A stretch of DNA of 64,000 bases. It comes from Aphrocallistes beatrix. Lineage: Eukaryota; Porifera; Hexactinellida; Sceptrulophora; Aphrocallistidae. Positions 32,787 through 43,501 of the stretch are shown in pieces (the first letter of the stretch is position 1; every line of letters starts with the position of its first letter). The position numbers and the translations under genes are program-made. Location: assembly GCA_963281255.1 (NCBI GenBank), contig OY725496.1:372001-436000 (forward strand), written 5' to 3'. The notes beneath the pieces are model-generated. The model saw only the letters and a program-made list of their open reading frames with translations, had not been told where the DNA came from and made no database searches.

Positions 32787-33938
32787 TTAAAGAAGATGTT
32801 GGGTGAGATTGGGCGTAAATCTTGTGCGAACAAGTCCATAGCGAAACTTTAGTCGATCCCAGAACATTTTCCCGAAGAATAATGCAGTCGCTATTAAGTA
32901 CTCCGTTCCAATCAAAGTGCATGAGATGAAAACGAGAAACATCGAAAAAATTGTGATAACATCACTGCTAAAGTTTAATGCTTCAACTTCCGGCTTGGTG
33001 ACTAAGTATGCTGGGTAGAATGGGGTGCCATATATATAGTTGAAAAGGCAGGGACCTGAATAGAGGACTAGTGATAGCAGAAAGAAGTATTGTACGATGA
33101 ATTTATCCAAGATAAAACAGGCATTTGCGATTCCAATGGAGCTCATAACAATCGCGAATTGTGAACTGCTAATGTTTGACCTTCTGATAGTACTTTGACT
33201 CCAGCCATTAATCTGATACTCGATTGTCCTCCGTTTTAAGGTGTTGTAGAAATTTCGCGCGCACTTTATCCATATATAGAAATATATTAGTTGAATGATC
33301 GGTTCAAACAGTTTCTGGATTATAATTAATTGTGGAAAACTTGTAACAAGCAAGAAAATTCCAATAATAACTGAAACACATAGAATCTGCTTATTAAAAT
33401 TCTGCCATTTAAGATCGTTAGTGTAATGAATATGAAGATAGTTCATAAAGCAAATTGCAATGGCTATGGAGGATACGAGTCCTACCTTTCCAATGGATAT
33501 CATTAGAGATATCAGCGGATTGATTAATTGAGGAATGTTATTCGTATCAACAAGCACCAGCTCATCAATACAGTTGGGGAAAGTAGAGTTTTCTTGTCTC
33601 TCATTTACATTGAAACCCAATTGACTGCTGAGTTCAACGCTCAATACACAGATGCTCATAGTGGCAAATTCGGATATATTCATTATTAACAGAAATTTAT
33701 ACTTGACAAGTTCCACTTTGAGATGATTTGCCGCATTTAAGAAGTTTCCAAATGGATCAATACTTACTTTCTGCATAGCCTCGAGATACTTTTTATTAAA
33801 ATATATTATTCGCTTCACGAAAAACACATCCCAGAAAAATGACAGCAGCAGAAAGAGTAGGATAGCGGGTAGGAGAGTGATGTTCCGTACATTTACGAAG
33901 GTATTCAGGATACTTGTCGATTCTAACATTTTTTGCAT
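32787..33938 (-). CDS. Orphan multi-TM (about 7TM) protein, member 1
   Basis: 383 residues, one exon, ATG at 33938. About seven or eight hydrophobic segments (about 20-42, 80-100, 143-165, 190-230 as two, 262-305 as two, 328-358). Shared with the genes at 58747 and 61443: a VKRI...F motif after TM1, then HLKVELVKYKFLL entering TM2, PQL...EPIIQLIYF and a FYNTLKRRTIEYQI intracellular loop, and SGPCLFNYIYG before the last TM. There is no DRY or NPxxY motif of class A GPCRs. I do not recognise the family; a lineage-specific receptor or channel-like membrane protein is possible. Minus-strand TATAAAAAG lies 41 bases before the start codon. Confidence 0.75.
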   Translation of the reverse strand: MQKMLESTSILNTFVNVRNITLLPAILLFLLLSFFWDVFFVKRIIYFNKKYLEAMQKVSIDPFGNFLNAANHLKVELVKYKFLLIMNISEFATMSICVLSVELSSQLGFNVNERQENSTFPNCIDELVLVDTNNIPQLINPLISLMISIGKVGLVSSIAIAICFMNYLHIHYTNDLKWQNFNKQILCVSVIIGIFLLVTSFPQLIIIQKLFEPIIQLIYFYIWIKCARNFYNTLKRRTIEYQINGWSQSTIRRSNISSSQFAIVMSSIGIANACFILDKFIVQYFFLLSLVLYSGPCLFNYIYGTPFYPAYLVTKPEVEALNFSSDVITIFSMFLVFISCTLIGTEYLIATALFFGKMFWDRLKFRYGLVRTRFTPNLTQHLL

Positions 33939-33970
33939 TTGAAATATTAGACATATCTGAAAATGGAATG

Positions 33971-33979
33971 CTTTTTATA
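33971..33979 (-). promoter_or_regulatory. TATA box of multi-TM gene 1
   Basis: TATAAAAAG on the minus strand, about 41 bases upstream of the ATG. The other two family members have similar boxes at 58701 and 62651. Confidence 0.5.
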
Positions 33980-34733
33980 GCTGATTATTGACACAACATT
34001 TAATATGAAGTGTGATTTGCGATGTTAAAATTAGATCTGTTATTGTCATGAAAAAATAATTACAAATTGATCTACTTTCTGTGTAGGGAATAGTTTCAAC
34101 TATGTCATATTACTAAGCTGTATTATTACATATCCTTTGTTGAGAAGATCTATTATGTAATTACATAAACTTGTATTATCCCTTATCTCCAAATCCTACA
34201 GATTGATCAGATTACCCTCTGGTAGAATAATATTGTTGAGGTGGTAATACGTAATTGTTTTGCAAGACAATACAATAGATAATGAAATTAAAATCAACCT
34301 CCAAGCAAGCTGCAAAATGACAAATATTTCCGGTCATAGCATATATGCTGAATTAATTATATAATTATGAATATTACACTACAGTAATACAGTCGGAGTA
34401 GGTTTTTTTTGTCCAATTGATTTCATAGTCTAGGTTACAAAAAATAAAAAGACGGACAAATGACTAGACTATTTTATGATTGAGTTTCTACTAATAATAA
34501 AACAATGTTAATAGAGGTCCAGCGACAATAGAAACGATGGACGAAAAACTCATTTTGACTACTTGAAGAGGTGTGAATAAATTTACATACGTGATAATTT
34601 GGTTTTAAATAATTAACATAAACGGTATGTTCTATTGTTAAAGAACCATGAACAGTACCATGATACTTGTGTGTATTTACTCTCATACTGTTGAATAAGA
34701 CTACGGATAGTATTATCGATTTCAAGTGAGTGC
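33980..34733. other. Divergent intergenic region
   Basis: Separates the minus-strand multi-TM gene from the plus-strand NHL gene. 34395-34550 (GGTTTTTT...TTTCATAGTCTAGG, AATAAAACAATG) has a relative at 38278-38600 and around 57960-58090, so it is a low-copy repeat. No gene seen. Confidence 0.45.
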
Positions 34734-35936
34734 ATGGCTACCCCTGTAATACATTTGGAGGAAATCAATCAATTCGATGCTTTATTAACAAAAATTGAGG
34801 AAATATTTTCCTTTTTCCATTCTCTCCTCGATATACAACAAATCTCGCTCGTTGAGAGAGTAGAGAAGATGAAAGAAATTTACCAGCAGCATCAGAAACT
34901 GTCCGAAGCGATAGAACAGCTGGTCAGAAAAGCAACCAACGAAATGCTGAAAGGAGATCTAGTCGCTGGTAATAAAAACGACGTTGTTAGAATTTATGAC
35001 GAAAAGATAAAGCAATTGAAACGAAATAAATCGGATTTAAAACAAGTTTCTGCTCTTAAATTTCTTGACAATGGTAGAGAATTTTCTGAATGCGTTAAGA
35101 GGATCCATTTGAGGGAAGAAGCTGTGGAGTATAAAAGGAGAAGAGAACCTCTTGTCATGAAAGGAAAGAGAGGATTCAATGAAGGAGAAGTTATTGAACC
35201 TCAAGGTATAGCTATTGACGATACGAATAACGAAGTGTTTGTTGTTGATTGCTATAAGGCCTTAGTCTGTGTCTATTCTTCTGAAGGAGATTTCATCCGA
35301 AAATTTGGGAATGAAAAGTTAAATGGATCTTATGGTATCTGTCTCTCTGGGAAGTCTTTATTTGTTTCAAGTCTAACTAGATCAATAATTTACAAATTTA
35401 CTAAAACTGGTGAGTTTTTGAGGAGTACTAGCTTAGAAGGTGAGAATGCGATTGAACTTAAGAATCCGAAAGGTCTGTGTGTAAATAATAATTTTGTGTA
35501 TATTTGTAATAATGGACAAAACAGAATCGAAGTGTTGAAGCTAGATCTGACATTCGTTACGAGTTTCAAAGATGCCAAAAACTTGGAATACCCACAAGAT
35601 ATCAAAATATTTCATAATCAGATACTTGTTCTTACACAGTTTTTTAATACAATCAACATATTTACCGATACATACACTTTTCTCCGTTCTATCTATTTCA
35701 CAGAACTACACAGTCAGATATGTAACTCTTCACAATTCTTCACGATAGACAATAAGGTTAACTTTATAGTTAGTGATTTTGAAGCTGGCTGTTTGAAAAT
35801 ATTTGATCCTTTAGGGAAAAAAGTGGGCACACTTGGAGATGGGTTTTTAACTGTACCACGAGGTGTTGCTATTGACAATCAACTGCGCATTGTCGTTATC
35901 AACCAGTCGAAATACAGTACTTTTCAGAAATACTAG
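34734..35936 (+). CDS. Coiled-coil NHL-repeat protein, member 1
   Basis: 400 residues, one exon. Residues about 10-120 form an alpha-helical coiled coil (EKMKEIYQQHQKLSEAIEQL). About 135-400 is a six-bladed NHL/beta-propeller with blades such as IEPQGIAIDDTNNEVFVVD, LKNPKGLCVNNNFVYICNNG and TVPRGVAIDNQLRIVVIN. The layout equals the C-terminal half of TRIM-NHL proteins (TRIM2/3-like) but there is no RING or B-box and no room for one before the ATG. Inferred role: protein- or RNA-binding scaffold without E3 activity. It is the most diverged of four members here. Confidence 0.8.
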   Translation: MATPVIHLEEINQFDALLTKIEEIFSFFHSLLDIQQISLVERVEKMKEIYQQHQKLSEAIEQLVRKATNEMLKGDLVAGNKNDVVRIYDEKIKQLKRNKSDLKQVSALKFLDNGREFSECVKRIHLREEAVEYKRRREPLVMKGKRGFNEGEVIEPQGIAIDDTNNEVFVVDCYKALVCVYSSEGDFIRKFGNEKLNGSYGICLSGKSLFVSSLTRSIIYKFTKTGEFLRSTSLEGENAIELKNPKGLCVNNNFVYICNNGQNRIEVLKLDLTFVTSFKDAKNLEYPQDIKIFHNQILVLTQFFNTINIFTDTYTFLRSIYFTELHSQICNSSQFFTIDNKVNFIVSDFEAGCLKIFDPLGKKVGTLGDGFLTVPRGVAIDNQLRIVVINQSKYSTFQKY

Positions 35937-36637
35937 GCAATCCCTGTTTATTTACTTATTACATAGTTATATTCTTATTAGTCACTCGGCGAATTTCAAA
36001 ATTTTCTCAACCTGCATTTTACCTCCTATGTATTGATTAGTTATTTCCTACTATTGAGTCGTCGAATTATATCTACGTACGTATTTTCACTTATATCATA
36101 TTATCTATTGATTATTAAATTAAATGCTATGTTGGGTCAGTGGCAGGGTAAGGTTAAGGCCAGATGGGGTCTATGAACCCCTAGTTGGGGATATTGCCAT
36201 ATACTAGGGTATTGGCTTATATCAAGCCGAATCCAAAAACTAGTATTGAATTTATGAGAAATACGATTAGGGAATGGCGCAATGAATAATATTGAAGTTA
36301 TACTACTAAAGTATAGAAATATATATTTTGTAATTTGTGCCATATGGGAATATTTTTCCTCACCACCAAGTTATTCTTATATAACGCATCTATCGAGTTT
36401 AAAATTGGGACATTTCCTGTAATAGGAGCTGCAAATAAAATCTATGGAGAAATACACTGGTCAGGTAGTATTTCACATGTTTATCCCGATAGTAGATTGT
36501 GCAAGTATCATAGTAGGCATGCCAATTTTCACATTAAAATCCATGTGAGTAGTATCAAGTTTATATCTAGGATATATATTCAAACTCAGTCATTGAATAT
36601 TTACATTATCATCATTATTATTATTATTATTTAGTGA
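35937..36637. other. Intergenic between NHL genes 1 and 2
   Basis: AT-rich, no conserved repeat recognised except a short (ATT)n run at 36609-36632 just before the start of the next gene. A similar AAT run precedes the member at 52817-54031. Confidence 0.45.
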
Positions 36638-37849
36638 ATGGCTACGCGTGAAGGTATTGGAGGAGGTTTGGAGGGATTGGATCGGTTCGATGCTTTGACA
36701 CAGGAAATAGAAGAGAAGTTCTCTCACTTCCATTCTCTCCTCGAAACACGAAGAGTGTCTCTTCTTGAGAGAGTGAAGAAGATGAGAGAACTCTACCAGC
36801 AGCATCAGGAACTGTCAGAAGGAATAAAACAGGTGGAAGAGATCAGAAGAGCAACCAACGAAGTGTTAAAAATGAATATAGCTGCAAAGAGGAAGGAAAA
36901 CGTAATTAAAACGTGGGATGATGAGATTGAAGAGTTGACTGGAAAAAAAGCGGATTTAGATCAAGTTTCTACTCTAAAGTTTGTTGACAATAGTGAAGAG
37001 TTTTCTGATTGTGTAAAGAGGATGTATTTGAGAAAAATAGAGGCAGCGGAGTATTGTAAGAGAAGAGAACCTCTTGTCATGAAGGTGAAGATGGGATACG
37101 GTGAAGGAGAAGTTATTGACCCACTAGGTATATCTATTGACGATATGAGTAACGAAGTCTTTGTGGTGGATTACGTTAAGAAACTAGTAGATGTCTATTC
37201 TTCTGAAGGAGATTTTATAAGAAAATTTGGAGAAGAACAGTTAAATGGACCTTGTGGTATCTGTCTATCTGGAGAATTCATATTTGTCTCAAGTCTATCA
37301 AGTTCCGTAATTTACAAGTTTGCTAAAACTGGAGAGTTTGTGAAGAGTACTAGCTTAGAAGGTGAGAATGCTATTCAGCTTAAGAATTCAAGAGGTCTAT
37401 GCGTACATAATGAATTTGTGTATATTTGTAATTTTGGACATAACAGAATCGAAGTGTTAAAACTAGATCTGACATTTGTTAAGAATTTCGGAGAAGACAA
37501 ACTTAAATATCCAGAAGATATCAAACTATTCAAAAATCAGATATTTGTTCTCGTTCAGCTTAATAGTACAATTCACACATTCGATACAGAACACAATTAT
37601 CTCCGTTCTATCCATTTCACAGGACTACAGAGTCAGATATCTCACGCTTTCTTCTTCACAATTGACAATGAGGGTAACTTTATAGTTAGTGACTATGAAG
37701 CTGGTTGTTTGAAGGTATTCAATTCTTCAGGAGAATGTGTAGAGACACTAGGAGAAGGATTTCTATCTCTACCTCAAGGTGTCGCTATGGACAATCAACA
37801 TATTGTCGTCATTTGCATGTCGAATTATAAATGTTTACAAGTTTTCTAA
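36638..37849 (+). CDS. Coiled-coil NHL-repeat protein, member 2
   Basis: 403 residues, one exon, starting MATREGIGGG. The N-terminal coiled coil (residues about 18-125; HSLLETRRVSLLERVKKM) leads into an NHL propeller (about 145-403; GEGEVIDPLGISIDDMSNEVFVVD, LKYPEDIKLF, SLPQGVAMDN). Very close to the two minus-strand members at 45766 and 52817, including the first 60 residues. No RING or B-box. The similarity extends through the coding region, suggesting recent duplication or gene conversion. Confidence 0.85.
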   Translation: MATREGIGGGLEGLDRFDALTQEIEEKFSHFHSLLETRRVSLLERVKKMRELYQQHQELSEGIKQVEEIRRATNEVLKMNIAAKRKENVIKTWDDEIEELTGKKADLDQVSTLKFVDNSEEFSDCVKRMYLRKIEAAEYCKRREPLVMKVKMGYGEGEVIDPLGISIDDMSNEVFVVDYVKKLVDVYSSEGDFIRKFGEEQLNGPCGICLSGEFIFVSSLSSSVIYKFAKTGEFVKSTSLEGENAIQLKNSRGLCVHNEFVYICNFGHNRIEVLKLDLTFVKNFGEDKLKYPEDIKLFKNQIFVLVQLNSTIHTFDTEHNYLRSIHFTGLQSQISHAFFFTIDNEGNFIVSDYEAGCLKVFNSSGECVETLGEGFLSLPQGVAMDNQHIVVICMSNYKCLQVF

Positions 37850-38774
37850 CCTATTTCATATTTTCTAGTTGTTTCTATTTGTTAGTTACTTCTTATTAGT
37901 GATTTGAGTAGGTTCTGTCATTTCATATATATCCCCTATTGTAATGAGTATTGTAAATGTATTGAGAAATTGAGCTGATCTATTTTGAATATATCATGTT
38001 TATATTAGGTGTTAAGAACAACTGTCTATCCTCAAATAGTACTCCGAGAGGGAAGAATTTACAACTTTATACTAAGGCGTAGTAAACATTTCTTACACTT
38101 ATGGAGGAGGCGAATATTCGTGGGCTGGCTATTACTATTCGAGTATATACAGTATAAGTATTCCATAGTTTGAGTTCATAATTATGAATATAAATTTATT
38201 AATAATCCAAGGAATAAAACAGGACAAAATGTAACTTAAATAAACGATGTTACAAATATATAGTAATGCAGTCGAAGTCGGGTTTTTTGTCCGATTTATT
38301 TCATAGCTTAGACCAGAGGCCGGAACCTTTTAAAAAGAAGTGTGCCAGTTTACCTATAATGTCAATATATTAATGACCAGTGGCACGCCTGCCTAGGGAT
38401 ACCGACCCCTGAATATACATAAATGTCTGTCGACCTTTTTTCAACTCCGCGTACCATCAATTTAGGCTCGCGTTCCATAGGTTGCCGACCCCTAACCTAT
38501 AGTCCTAGACGATAAAAAATCTGACTATTTTGAATGGAGTTATTACTACTAATAAAACAATGTTTTCAGAGGCTTTGGAACAAAGAAAAAACGATGGACA
38601 AAATGACCCGGGGTAAAGAAGTATATCCGATACAAAATAACATTCAAGCAAGCTTTAATCTAAGAGAATTATACCTATCAGTTTTAGGAAAGTAATTTGC
38701 CTAACAAATTCAACTAAAGTAGATAATCCCAGCAATTACTACATACACTACGTTATTCCTATCTAATCGCTCTA
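37850..38774. other. Convergent intergenic region with a hAT MITE
   Basis: 3' flank shared by NHL gene 2 and eIF3a. 38315-38494 carries ends CAGAGGCCGGAACC and GGTTGCCGACCCCTA, a known type of hAT MITE terminus, but no clear TSD. 38278-38314 and 38495-38600 together resemble 34395-34550. Confidence 0.55.
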
Positions 38775-40472
38775 TCAGTTATCCATGCCTTGTCTCCCTC
38801 TCTTCATGTGAGGAGGCACGTATACATTCGAACTCTCAGCAGCTGGACGCACGTTCCTACCTTGATCACGTGAATCTCTCGGGGTGTTGTGGTAATTCCT
38901 CGGTGATTCTCTCGGAGTATTCTGATAGGTGGGAAGTTGTTGTGGACGTCTTGCGGTTGGCTGTTGCTGTTGTTGCTGTTGATATTTATTAAATGTTTGT
39001 TTACGTTTCATTTTGCGTACTTTTTTCGCTTCAGCAAGAAGATAGGCCTCAGTTGCTTCATAAAGATCGCTCAATCTACCGGAATCTTCTGACATTTGAG
39101 TGGTTCGTTTCACCAGAATAGTATCTTTGAAAGAGTATATATCTTCTCGCATGAAATCTACCTTGTCTTTCAATTCAATTTTGTCTGAGAACATATCTCT
39201 AGCGTCCGTAACTCTATTCTTCTCAGCTCTGTTCCATCTCTCTCTCATTTCAATCGTCAGATCAACCTGTTTCGTCGTGAGGAATTCCAGCTCTTTCGCC
39301 CTCTGTACACGGAATAAACAGTCCAGTGACTTCTCATGCTGCTTGAAACGGTTAGGATCTTTCGGTTTCTCTTCGATTTTACTCTTAACTTCAACTTTCT
39401 CAATCATACTTTTCAATTCACGGTGTTCTGGTTTGTGTTGTTCTATCTGCGGTTCTTTCGTCGGTTTTTCAGGATTTTCAGGTGCTTTTTCGGTTGGTTT
39501 GGGTGGAGGTTCACTCGCCGTATTATTAATTACATTCGCACTTAAATCGCGCTTCATTTGTTGAGGTAGAATCCTCCTTCGTTTCTCCTCTTTACTCTGT
39601 AATGCTTCTAACTCTTTACGCCGTCTGGCGAAAATATTCCCCAAATTTTTTTCAAATCCAACGAAACTTTTTTGATTGTGTGTCTTCAATGTCTGATAGA
39701 CTTGTGTCAACTCCTGTTGTTTCGTGTCTATAATGGTTTGTGAGAAGAGGGAGTGAATTGATTTCAACTGAGCGAGTTTGTCATTTGAGAGTTCATCTTT
39801 CTTATTAGATGAATATGAAGATGTGATAGGGAAAGAAATGGTTGAAGGGAACTTGATCGACCCAGTATTGTGATCGATTTTAATGTTATAATGGAGATAT
39901 TTGAAGATTGAAATCAAACAAGTCTCCAATTGCTCCTGACTTAAGAATGGGACTGTTTGCTGGAGTTTGTTGAAAGTGATGATATCGTAAAAATTTGACA
40001 ACTTAACGATCAATTCGATTGCGAAAGAATTTTTCAAGTATGGAATATAGACAGAGTGATTCGCTTTTAGCTTATCTAAGCTCTCAGTGAACATTTTCTG
40101 GTCTAATTTCTGCAACGGAGTTTGTAGCATAATCTCGAATAGTTTCTTAATATCGTCAGATACATAGTCAAGAATGGAGTATTTTTTGATATCATCCAAT
40201 AAGCTATACCTCGTAGGGATAGAAGTGAGGTAGAGATAGTTGGCTAGCTGTCTTTCATTTTCATTGAAAGACTCTTCTGACTCTACAAACCTGAAAAGCA
40301 GGTCTCTATGGAAAGTGTGTGGAGTGGATAGAGTGGAGAGAATTACTTGAGCAGCTAGCTCTTTGAATAGGTCAGGAGACTTCTTCACAAAACGTTTGTC
40401 TTCTTTATAAGTTAAGAAGGCCGACGTGAGTGCTGCAGCATGAAATATGAGGTCTTTTGCCATCAGGTAGAC
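38775..40472 (-). CDS. EIF3A: eIF3a, exon 3 (PCI domain and C-terminus)
   Basis: Continues eIF3a after an acceptor (CATTTAG) at 40473; the exon opens VYLMAKDLIFHAAAL, matching the eIF3a helix before the PCI domain, so the ATG at 40463 is internal. The PCI-like part ends with FNKLQQTVPFLSQEQLE and YNIKIDHNTGSIKFP (about 210 residues into the exon). Then come a charged helical region (ARRRKELEALQSKEEKRRR), a Pro/Glu-rich linker and an Arg/Gln-rich tail ending VYVPPHMKRGRQGMDN. Total protein 866 residues, shorter than vertebrate eIF3a, which adds a long repeat tail. eIF3a scaffolds the eIF3 complex on the 40S ribosome during initiation. Confidence 0.85.
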   Translation of the reverse strand, partial: VYLMAKDLIFHAAALTSAFLTYKEDKRFVKKSPDLFKELAAQVILSTLSTPHTFHRDLLFRFVESEESFNENERQLANYLYLTSIPTRYSLLDDIKKYSILDYVSDDIKKLFEIMLQTPLQKLDQKMFTESLDKLKANHSVYIPYLKNSFAIELIVKLSNFYDIITFNKLQQTVPFLSQEQLETCLISIFKYLHYNIKIDHNTGSIKFPSTISFPITSSYSSNKKDELSNDKLAQLKSIHSLFSQTIIDTKQQELTQVYQTLKTHNQKSFVGFEKNLGNIFARRRKELEALQSKEEKRRRILPQQMKRDLSANVINNTASEPPPKPTEKAPENPEKPTKEPQIEQHKPEHRELKSMIEKVEVKSKIEEKPKDPNRFKQHEKSLDCLFRVQRAKELEFLTTKQVDLTIEMRERWNRAEKNRVTDARDMFSDKIELKDKVDFMREDIYSFKDTILVKRTTQMSEDSGRLSDLYEATEAYLLAEAKKVRKMKRKQTFNKYQQQQQQQPTARRPQQLPTYQNTPRESPRNYHNTPRDSRDQGRNVRPAAESSNVYVPPHMKRGRQGMDN

Positions 40473-40495
40473 CTAAATGAGGAAGCATTCACTAT

Positions 40496-41003
40496 ACAGT
40501 CAGGGTCACTTATTATGAACCCACTTAATATGAACATTCGTTGGGCATGCCTAATTTACGGGACGGGATGGCATCCCGTCCCGTAAATTAGGTATGCCAC
40601 ATCCGTTTATTATGAACTAACTTCCTAACTTCCGAATTTCGCACTTTAAAAGAATACTTTGAATATTTTATGAGCTATTGAATTTTGATATATACATATT
40701 TTCACACCTTTTGTTAAAAATCTATTTTAAGCTAAAAGCGAGCTCTCAACGGCTATTATAGGGTATTTTAACATGTAGATTGTAAGTTTACACTTACAAT
40801 GTCCTAAAATGAGTATTTGCCGATGCATTCCGATATTTATATTTCATGTTCCTTCGAGTCACTTCCTGGAGCTGCACTAGCAGTCTGTCGACCGACATTT
40901 TTAGATAGGATTTGTATTGAATCAAGTTCGCTTAATATGAAGTATCTCTATTATGAACAGATTTTTTGACCCCCTGGTAGTTCACAATAAGCGACCCTGA
41001 CTG
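40496..41003. mobile_element. TA-flanked TIR element in eIF3a intron 2, 508 bp
   Basis: Ends CAGTCAGGGTCACTTATTATG and CAATAAGCGACCCTGACTG, flanked by TA (40494-40495, 41004-41005): Tc1/mariner/pogo-like. It contains a palindromic micro-element (40543-40598) and, at about 40640-40910, a segment resembling the insert at 51570-52236. Confidence 0.8.
40543..40598. mobile_element. Palindromic micro-element, copy B
   Basis: 56 bp, GGGCATGCC...GGTATGCC, nearly perfect palindrome with core ACGGGACGGGATGGC. Flanks ACATTCGTT (40534-40542) and ACATCCGTT (40599-40607), 8 of 9 identical. Confidence 0.85.
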
Positions 41004-41222
41004 TATCAGCTTTCAAACAGACCAAAATGTACAATCGTAACCAATCATTAGGCATATTCTCTAGCACGAGAATCCTGAGAAAGCTTAAAAAATGCGAAAT
41101 TACTTCATTAAGAATTAAGAAAATGAGATATGTATACTCATAACCTTAAAGTAGTAGTGTTGTATGATGACAGATTTACTACTCTCTTACCAGTACCATG
41201 GACAGATTTACTACCATAGCGA

Positions 41223-41886
41223 GGGGCACCTACATTTGTCCGAATGAGGTGCATGCATTTGTCCGAATTTTTAAGTTGTCATTTGTCTGAATAAGAATTT
41301 GGAATATTGTCATTTGTCAGAATCGATTCTTGGAATATTGTCACTTGTCCGAATCGATTCTTGGAATATTGTTACTTGAAATTAAAATGCCAATTTTACA
41401 CTCAATCGGACAATATTTCGAACTTGAAAAGCTCCCTTTCACACTTTTCTGATATATATCATTTCCAAAATGTTGACTTTCAATTTCCCATTCATTCTAA
41501 AAAAAACTAAAATTACGATTCGGACAAATGACAATATTCCAAATTACGATTCGAACAAATGACAATATTCCAAGAATCGAAACGGACAAGTGAAAATATA
41601 CAAAGAATCGATTCGGACAAGTGACAATATTCCAAATTACGATTCAGACAAGTGACAATATTCCAAGAATCGATTCGGACAAGTGACAATATTCCAAGAA
41701 TCGATTCGGACAAATGACGGTTAACGCAATTCGGACAAATGCTGCGTCCCCGTCAGAATCTTGTCCATTGTCAGAGTTTCCTTTACTGGTGTTTGTCAGA
41801 ACTAGACAAAGCTGATTCTGACAAACGCCAGTAAAGGAAATTCTAATTAATGACAACTTCGAGATTCTGACAAATGCAGCGTCCCT
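41223..41886. mobile_element. TTTGTCCGAAT-repeat element in eIF3a intron 2, 664 bp
   Basis: Ends GGGGCACCTACATTTGTC and GACAAATGCAGCGTCCCT, perfect 8-bp TSD CATAGCGA (41215-41222, 41887-41894). The interior is many degenerate copies of a unit containing ATTTGTCCGAATCGATTC and TTGGAATATTGTCA, inverted between the two halves. Fortuitous open frames in it are repeat artefacts. Confidence 0.85.
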
Positions 41887-42100
41887 CATAGCGACTATAT
41901 CCTAGTTCTGTAGTATGATATAAAGACCATGAATGCAAAAAATTCATCCATGGTCCATATGGATCTTACAATAATATCATGGCAGTAAAATGTCATGCAC
42001 AGAACTAGGATATAATCGCTTTGGCAATAACTGTCATAGTATGTTTATCCATGGTTCTGGTAATAGAGATAGTAAACTGTCAGTCATCATACATCAGTAC

Positions 42101-42447
42101 TGTTGCGTAGATCCGTGAGATTCTTATCCTACATAACTATCGATGGTTTTGTAATGTAGAATTCTGAGATTATCCATAGAATTGTGAGATTTTGTATCGC
42201 TTACTCAATGGTCTTGTGGTTCAATCGGTTTAATCGTAGCTTGATACGAAGTATAACCATTGCCATCAAATTGTGTCGTGTACCACAATTTGGTGGCGAT
42301 AGTTATCAAGTTACGATGAAACCGGATGAACTTCAAGGCTATTCGAGTAAGAGAAACTAAATCTCGCAGTTCTAAGGATAATATCAGACTCTACATTACA
42401 AAACATCCATGGTTATGTAGGATAAGAATCTCACGATCTATGCAACA
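42101..42447. mobile_element. Inverted-repeat element in eIF3a intron 2
   Basis: About 60-bp arms: TGTTGCGTAGATCCGTGAGA... and the inverse ...TCTCACGATCTATGCAACA. A longer relative with the same arms is at 60599-61229. No clear TSD. Confidence 0.65.
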
Positions 42448-42663
42448 ATTCTATAAAAGAAATTCAAAATATTTACATTTTGAATTACTGCATAATTTGT
42501 TAGTCATATTAGGGGGGTGTAAAATATTTTCAGAGGGCTAGACCGAAGTAGCTAGATGCAACCATGGACGTACGGACGTCGCACTGCGAATAGGGAATTC
42601 CCATAATAGGAGTCGGTATACAAAATAACCAGTGAGAAAACACTGTATAAATATGCAACTCAC

Positions 42664-43170
42664 AGTCGCTTGCTTCTGGAAATATCCAGCTAGCAACTGA
42701 GGTCTTGGATTCGTCCTAGCAGCTCGAGACAAATCAATCAGTTGGTGACATTCCTCCAAAGATCTGAACGCCTCCTGACACGAATCGATCTTAATCGCGG
42801 TTTCTATCAACTCCAAACGGATATCCATCAACCTCTGAATACTGTCAACCTGCGTTAGGTCCACTGAAGTTTCCTGTTCCTGGTGTCTCTGTATTAACAT
42901 CAAATGCGTGCGTAATATCTCGCAGAGTTTACGAAACTCAGCTTTCCGTCTGTACACCTGACAGAACTCCATGGCTCGTTTCGCGATTTCTTGATACAAG
43001 CGTTCGTGGTCTTTATTATTCTTGCACAGATCGAGCATGTTACGGAGACTATCCCAGAGAAACCTCATGAAGGAGATGAAGGAGAGATTCTCTTTCCCGT
43101 CGATAGAAGAAGAGCGAGCTAGTTGTCCCAGAATGTCTTCAGGTGTGTACACCACATCCAGTTCATCGAC
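42664..43170 (-). CDS. EIF3A: eIF3a, exon 2
   Basis: 169 codons between acceptor (TTTTTCCAG, 43171) and donor GTGAGT (42663), both phase 0. Encodes FMRFLWDSLRNMLDLCKNN, QVYRRKAEFRKLCEILRTHL and EAFRSLEECHQLIDLSR, which follow the order and spacing of the eIF3a N-terminal helical repeats. The sequence continues without gap into exon 3. The Met at 43203 lies in the intron and is not a start. Confidence 0.85.
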
Positions 43171-43277
43171 CTGGAAAAAGTAGTGATTGTTAACCCGAGA
43201 CAACTTGGGGTCATTTCTATTTATAGTAATGACTCCACACTTTTAGGGTTTCCCCGCCCAAAATGACTTAACTGGAA

Positions 43278-43501
43278 GGGGACACAGCATTTGTCCGAAT
43301 TTCTAAGTTGTAATTTGTCCGAAACTTAATTTTAGTTTTTTTCAGAATGAATGGGAGATTGAAAGTCAACATTTTGAAAATTATATATATCAGAAAATTG
43401 TGAAAGGGAGGAAAATTGGCATTATAATTTCAAGTGACAATATCCCAAGAATCGATTCGGACAAATGACAACTCAAAAATTCGGACAAGTGCATGTACCT
43501 C
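43278..43501. mobile_element. TTTGTCCGAAT-repeat element in eIF3a intron 1, 224 bp
   Basis: Short relative of 41223-41886. Starts GGGGACACAGCATTTGTCC and ends GGACAAGTGCATGTACCTC, flanked by AACTGGAA (43270-43277) and AACCGGAA (43502-43509). Confidence 0.75.

Noticed and set aside
39100-39564. 154-codon plus-strand frame inside eIF3a exon 3
   Set aside because: Antisense to a strongly supported coding exon; its composition is the mirror of charged helices.
41513-41889. Open frames with repeated ESILGILSLVRIDSW-like residues
   Set aside because: Arise from the TTTGTCCGAAT arrays of a TIR element.
42538-42663. Extension of the eIF3a exon 2 frame downstream to a stop at 42538
   Set aside because: Lies after a consensus GTGAGT donor; continuing into exon 3 restores the family's sequence.
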